A DNA stretch of 64,000 nucleotides from Paludibacteraceae bacterium (GTDB lineage Bacteria; Bacteroidota; Bacteroidia; Bacteroidales; Paludibacteraceae), in NCBI GenBank assembly GCA_017447875.1, contig JAFSMP010000035.1, positions 1 to 64,000 of the forward strand, given 5' to 3'. The notes under the pieces were generated by a model, which saw nothing but the letters and a program-made list of their open reading frames with translations, was not told the DNA's origin and ran no database searches. Position numbers and translations under genes: made by a program. Below, piece after piece: positions 61,466 through 64,000 of the stretch (within the stretch, counting starts at the first letter, position 1; every line of letters starts with the position of its first letter).

Positions 61466-62818
61466 ATGAAAAAACTTTCATTATTTTGCATGGCACTGAC
61501 AATGGCCATGGGCGCTATGGCGCAAAATGTCACCTCTACTACCGGTTACCACCGCAGTACCTTGTTCGTGATGCCGGTTGTGCACTCGCAGGACTCGTTC
61601 GCCAATGAGATCCTCTATGCAGCAGAGAATCTGCCTTTCCCCAACCGCTACAATGACATGCGTAAGGGTAAGACGGCACAGGTGATCCGTCTGAATGACA
61701 AGTCCAGTTACAAGGCTATCAAGGATACCGCTCGTCATACCAAATATGACGAACTGCTATCCACCGACGCGATGGCTAAAGAGGTCATCAAATACTGGTT
61801 CAACTTCGACGAGAAAGCCGGATTTAACACCGATCGTCTGACCGAAGAAGGTATGTATGACGCTTCGGAGTTGAAGAAAGAGTTGGCACAAGGTACGATC
61901 AACGGTGTGGTTAACCTCGCGGACGCAGGTGACGAGTTGATCGGTAAGACCTTCATCCTCGTCAACGATATCGGTTACATCAACCACGCAGAGCGTGCCG
62001 CTTATGCTTCGGCAGTATGCGATGTTATCGCAGATGTGGGCAAAAACATGCAGAGCGTAGGTGAAGAATTGAGTAACACCAATACGGGTGTCGGTGCATT
62101 GGACGCAGTGTTTGGCCTCGTAGGAGCCGCTTCTTCGCTCGCCGGTTCATTCGCAGAACTCGGTGCAGACCTGACCAAAGCTACCAACGAGTTGCTGGAC
62201 ATCAAGGGTTTTGCAGTGTGCGAAGCTACGTATCTCTACCAACTGGACTGGAACGAAGAGGTGCAGAACACCTTCTACTCCAAGTACTATAACGAGAATG
62301 GCGATGCAGCTAAGATCAAAGCGTTCCTGGCTGATAACACGACCTTCAAGATGAAGTATATCGGTATGATGCCTACCACGACGAATAACGCTACTGCCTT
62401 CAACGCAGGTAGTTACTCGAAGATGGATCAATCGAACCAGATTCTGATCACCTGTACCCGTACGATGGATGATGCCATCAATACGCTGCAGGCTCGTTTC
62501 CCGGAGTTCCGTGTATATACCCCGGTTACCGACATCGTTACCAACGCCAAGGGTAAGACCACCGGTGTACGTGCAGAGATCGGTTTGAAGGAAGGTGTGG
62601 CCGCCAAGAAGAAATATGTCATCCGCGAGATGGTCTTCAAGAACGGTAAGACCGAATACAAAGACGTAGTGAACGTGAAAGCCGTTACTCCGATATGGGA
62701 TAACCGCTATGCTGCAGAGGCTGATCAAGCATCCAGTGAGCAACCGGAACAACCCGGCACGGTATTCAAGACGAACAAAAACAACCTCTACAAGGGTTTA
62801 TTACTGATTGAAAAATAA
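61466..62818 (+). CDS. Exported protein of unknown family in the SPFH operon
   Basis: The protein has 450 residues with signal peptide MKKLSLFCMALTMAMGAMA. Two helical blocks (YDASELKKELAQGTINGVVN; AVFGLVGAASSLAGSFAEL) are followed by a mixed beta region (TRTMDDAINTLQARFPEFRV, TGVRAEIGLKEG, YVIREMVFKNGKTEYKDVVN). I do not recognise the family. The small hydrophobic block near residues 210-230 is too weak for certainty as a membrane helix. It starts 22 bases after the previous gene, so it is part of the same transcript. Confidence 0.75.
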   Translation: MKKLSLFCMALTMAMGAMAQNVTSTTGYHRSTLFVMPVVHSQDSFANEILYAAENLPFPNRYNDMRKGKTAQVIRLNDKSSYKAIKDTARHTKYDELLSTDAMAKEVIKYWFNFDEKAGFNTDRLTEEGMYDASELKKELAQGTINGVVNLADAGDELIGKTFILVNDIGYINHAERAAYASAVCDVIADVGKNMQSVGEELSNTNTGVGALDAVFGLVGAASSLAGSFAELGADLTKATNELLDIKGFAVCEATYLYQLDWNEEVQNTFYSKYYNENGDAAKIKAFLADNTTFKMKYIGMMPTTTNNATAFNAGSYSKMDQSNQILITCTRTMDDAINTLQARFPEFRVYTPVTDIVTNAKGKTTGVRAEIGLKEGVAAKKKYVIREMVFKNGKTEYKDVVNVKAVTPIWDNRYAAEADQASSEQPEQPGTVFKTNKNNLYKGLLLIEK

Positions 62819-62824
62819 AGAACC

Positions 62825-64000
62825 ATGAGACGTTATTTAGTTATAGCTCTGACGCTCGTTCTCGGTCTTCCGCTTTTCGCACAAGCAGTTGCTAAGTCGA
62901 AAGCCAACAAAGACACCGAGCATTGGCGTTATGAGATTCAACCCGCTGTCGGTCAGGCACCGCACGGATGTGCACTGGTACGCGTATGGACATATTCGAA
63001 AAATGCTAACGTAGCGACCATGCAGGCAGGTAAGAATGCTATCCATGGTATCATGTTCATGGGTTATCCTCCTTCGACAGACGGCACCCGTCTGCCGGGA
63101 CGCGACCCGCTGATTGAGAACAGAGCCTTGGAGACCAGCAATGAAGCGTATTTCGATGCTTTCTTTGCAGACAACGGTCCGTTCCAGCGTTATGTATCGT
63201 ACATGGGTAACGGTGTACCGGATCAGGTGCTCAAAGTAGGTAAGGAATATAAGATCGGTATCATTGTTACCGTCATGATCGATGAGTTACGTAAACGTCT
63301 GGAGCAAGACGGTATGCTCACCAAGATGGAGAATGCGGTAAGCGGTAAGATGCCGACCATCATGATTGTACCGAGTAATATGTGGTGCAACAAGAACGGT
63401 TTCATGCAAGTCTTTGATAACCAAGGCAAAAAAGAGTATGTACCGGACTATGAGAAAGCGCTGCTGAACTCGACCGATCTGTCTATTGCTATCAACACGA
63501 TCAACGCCAAGATGGCAGAGCGCGGTTTCCCGCTCAAAGATCTGGAGGCAGCCCTCAAGACCCTCAAGAACGAGAGTGCCGAGGATGCGATGATGACCTC
63601 TAAGACAGGAGACGTTATTGCTGAGTCACCTATCGACATCTTGCGTCGTACCGCTAAAGCGGATATCTGGATTGAGATCGAGTGGTTCACTACGCCGGAG
63701 AAAGGCGGTAGCCAGTTGCGTCTGACCTACAGCATGAACGCCTTGGATGCCTATACGGACGTTTCCGTAGCAGGTGTTCCGCCGACCACCGGACAAGCGG
63801 AGTACACTTCGAAGTTCCAGTTGCCGATCGCTATCGAAGGCGCTATCAGCGGACAGTTCGACTCGTTCTGTAAGAGTCTGCAAGGCTATTTCGGTAACCT
63901 CAGTCGTCAAGGTCGCCCCATCAAGGTGCGTATCCTCACATGGGACAGTTTCGAAGACGGTCTGATGACAGAATACGACGGTGACGAGTTACATGAGATC
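62825..64000 (+). CDS. DUF6175 family exported protein, cut by the window end
   Basis: The ATG at 62825 opens a frame that stays open for 392 codons to the edge. Signal peptide MRRYLVIALTLVLGLPLFA. The segment PTIMIVPSNMWCNKNGFMQ, then DNQGKKEYVPDYEKAL and AERGFPLKDLEAALKTLKNE, matches DUF6175 as I recall it. The first 150 residues are an additional domain with VRVWTYSKNANVATMQAG-like strands. It lies 6 bases after the previous gene. It is therefore the eighth known gene of the operon, which probably continues. No function is established for the family. Confidence 0.75.
   Translation, partial: MRRYLVIALTLVLGLPLFAQAVAKSKANKDTEHWRYEIQPAVGQAPHGCALVRVWTYSKNANVATMQAGKNAIHGIMFMGYPPSTDGTRLPGRDPLIENRALETSNEAYFDAFFADNGPFQRYVSYMGNGVPDQVLKVGKEYKIGIIVTVMIDELRKRLEQDGMLTKMENAVSGKMPTIMIVPSNMWCNKNGFMQVFDNQGKKEYVPDYEKALLNSTDLSIAINTINAKMAERGFPLKDLEAALKTLKNESAEDAMMTSKTGDVIAESPIDILRRTAKADIWIEIEWFTTPEKGGSQLRLTYSMNALDAYTDVSVAGVPPTTGQAEYTSKFQLPIAIEGAISGQFDSFCKSLQGYFGNLSRQGRPIKVRILTWDSFEDGLMTEYDGDELHEI

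Overview
The window comes from a member of the Bacteroidales (phylum Bacteroidota). The strongest evidence is the promoters: eleven sites have the Bacteroidota form TTG, then exactly 20 bases, then TAnnTTTG. The gene families agree: Wzi-like capsule protein, DUF4254, M6 and C25 peptidases, BspA-type surface repeats, a DUF4384 protein, a DUF6175 protein and a GGGtGRT protein. No rRNA, tRNA, CRISPR array, transposase or integrase was seen. Genes are packed into long operons whose members overlap by 1 to 50 bases. GC content looks close to half by eye, falling sharply between operons.

Layout. 1-403: the tail of an upstream gene, a 35-residue ORF, a strong UUCG terminator and a promoter. 404-1927: a secreted protein with its own promoter and terminator. 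2065-12580 (+): one long envelope operon with mlaE-mlaF, a stand-alone M6 propeptide and an M6 metalloprotease, xth, lptB, a Kelch lipoprotein, a Wzi-like protein, DUF4254, a GT9 glycosyltransferase, an LPS-kinase-like protein and a GT2 glycosyltransferase. 12555-22851 (-): grpE-dnaJ followed by two outer-membrane proteins, an LtaS-like sulfatase-fold enzyme, two GT4 glycosyltransferases and an O-antigen-ligase-like protein; a sigma-54-like promoter lies before grpE. 22933-38066 (-): a SUMF1-caspase protein, then an eight-gene operon with an outer-membrane protein, an Fn3/BspA lipoprotein, a second secreted caspase, DUF4384, a WecA-like transferase, a GldA-like ATPase, ruvB and a giant surface protein. 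Both units start from promoters carrying almost the same 20-base dyad. 38120-44746 (-): a tetR-tolC-MFP-RND efflux operon ending in a PII-like gene. 44859-46544 (-): a secreted OB-repeat protein. 46580-50065 (+): an NtrC-like regulator without a DNA-binding domain, recF and a GHL10 glycosidase. 50066-52436: an accessory stretch with a toxin-antitoxin-like pair between 61-63-base structured direct repeats, a 6S-like structured element, a small cysteine-rich secreted protein and a gene with a long folded leader. 52406-54236 (+): a NifU-like scaffold with GGGtGRT. 54353-54952: a small beta-barrel. 55040-64000 (+): an eight-gene operon that continues past the window, with three zinc-ribbon proteins (one fused to a C25 gingipain-like peptidase, one to an SPFH domain, one to a membrane segment), two LPP20-like proteins, an unknown protein and a DUF6175 protein.

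The two most interesting points are as follows. First, three clan CD cysteine peptidases lie in the window, two exported caspases and one apparently cytoplasmic C25 enzyme, each beside envelope-stress-like partners. Second, many gene junctions, and some signal peptides, are built from 3-5 copies of 7-9-base tandem units that often supply the stop or start codon.
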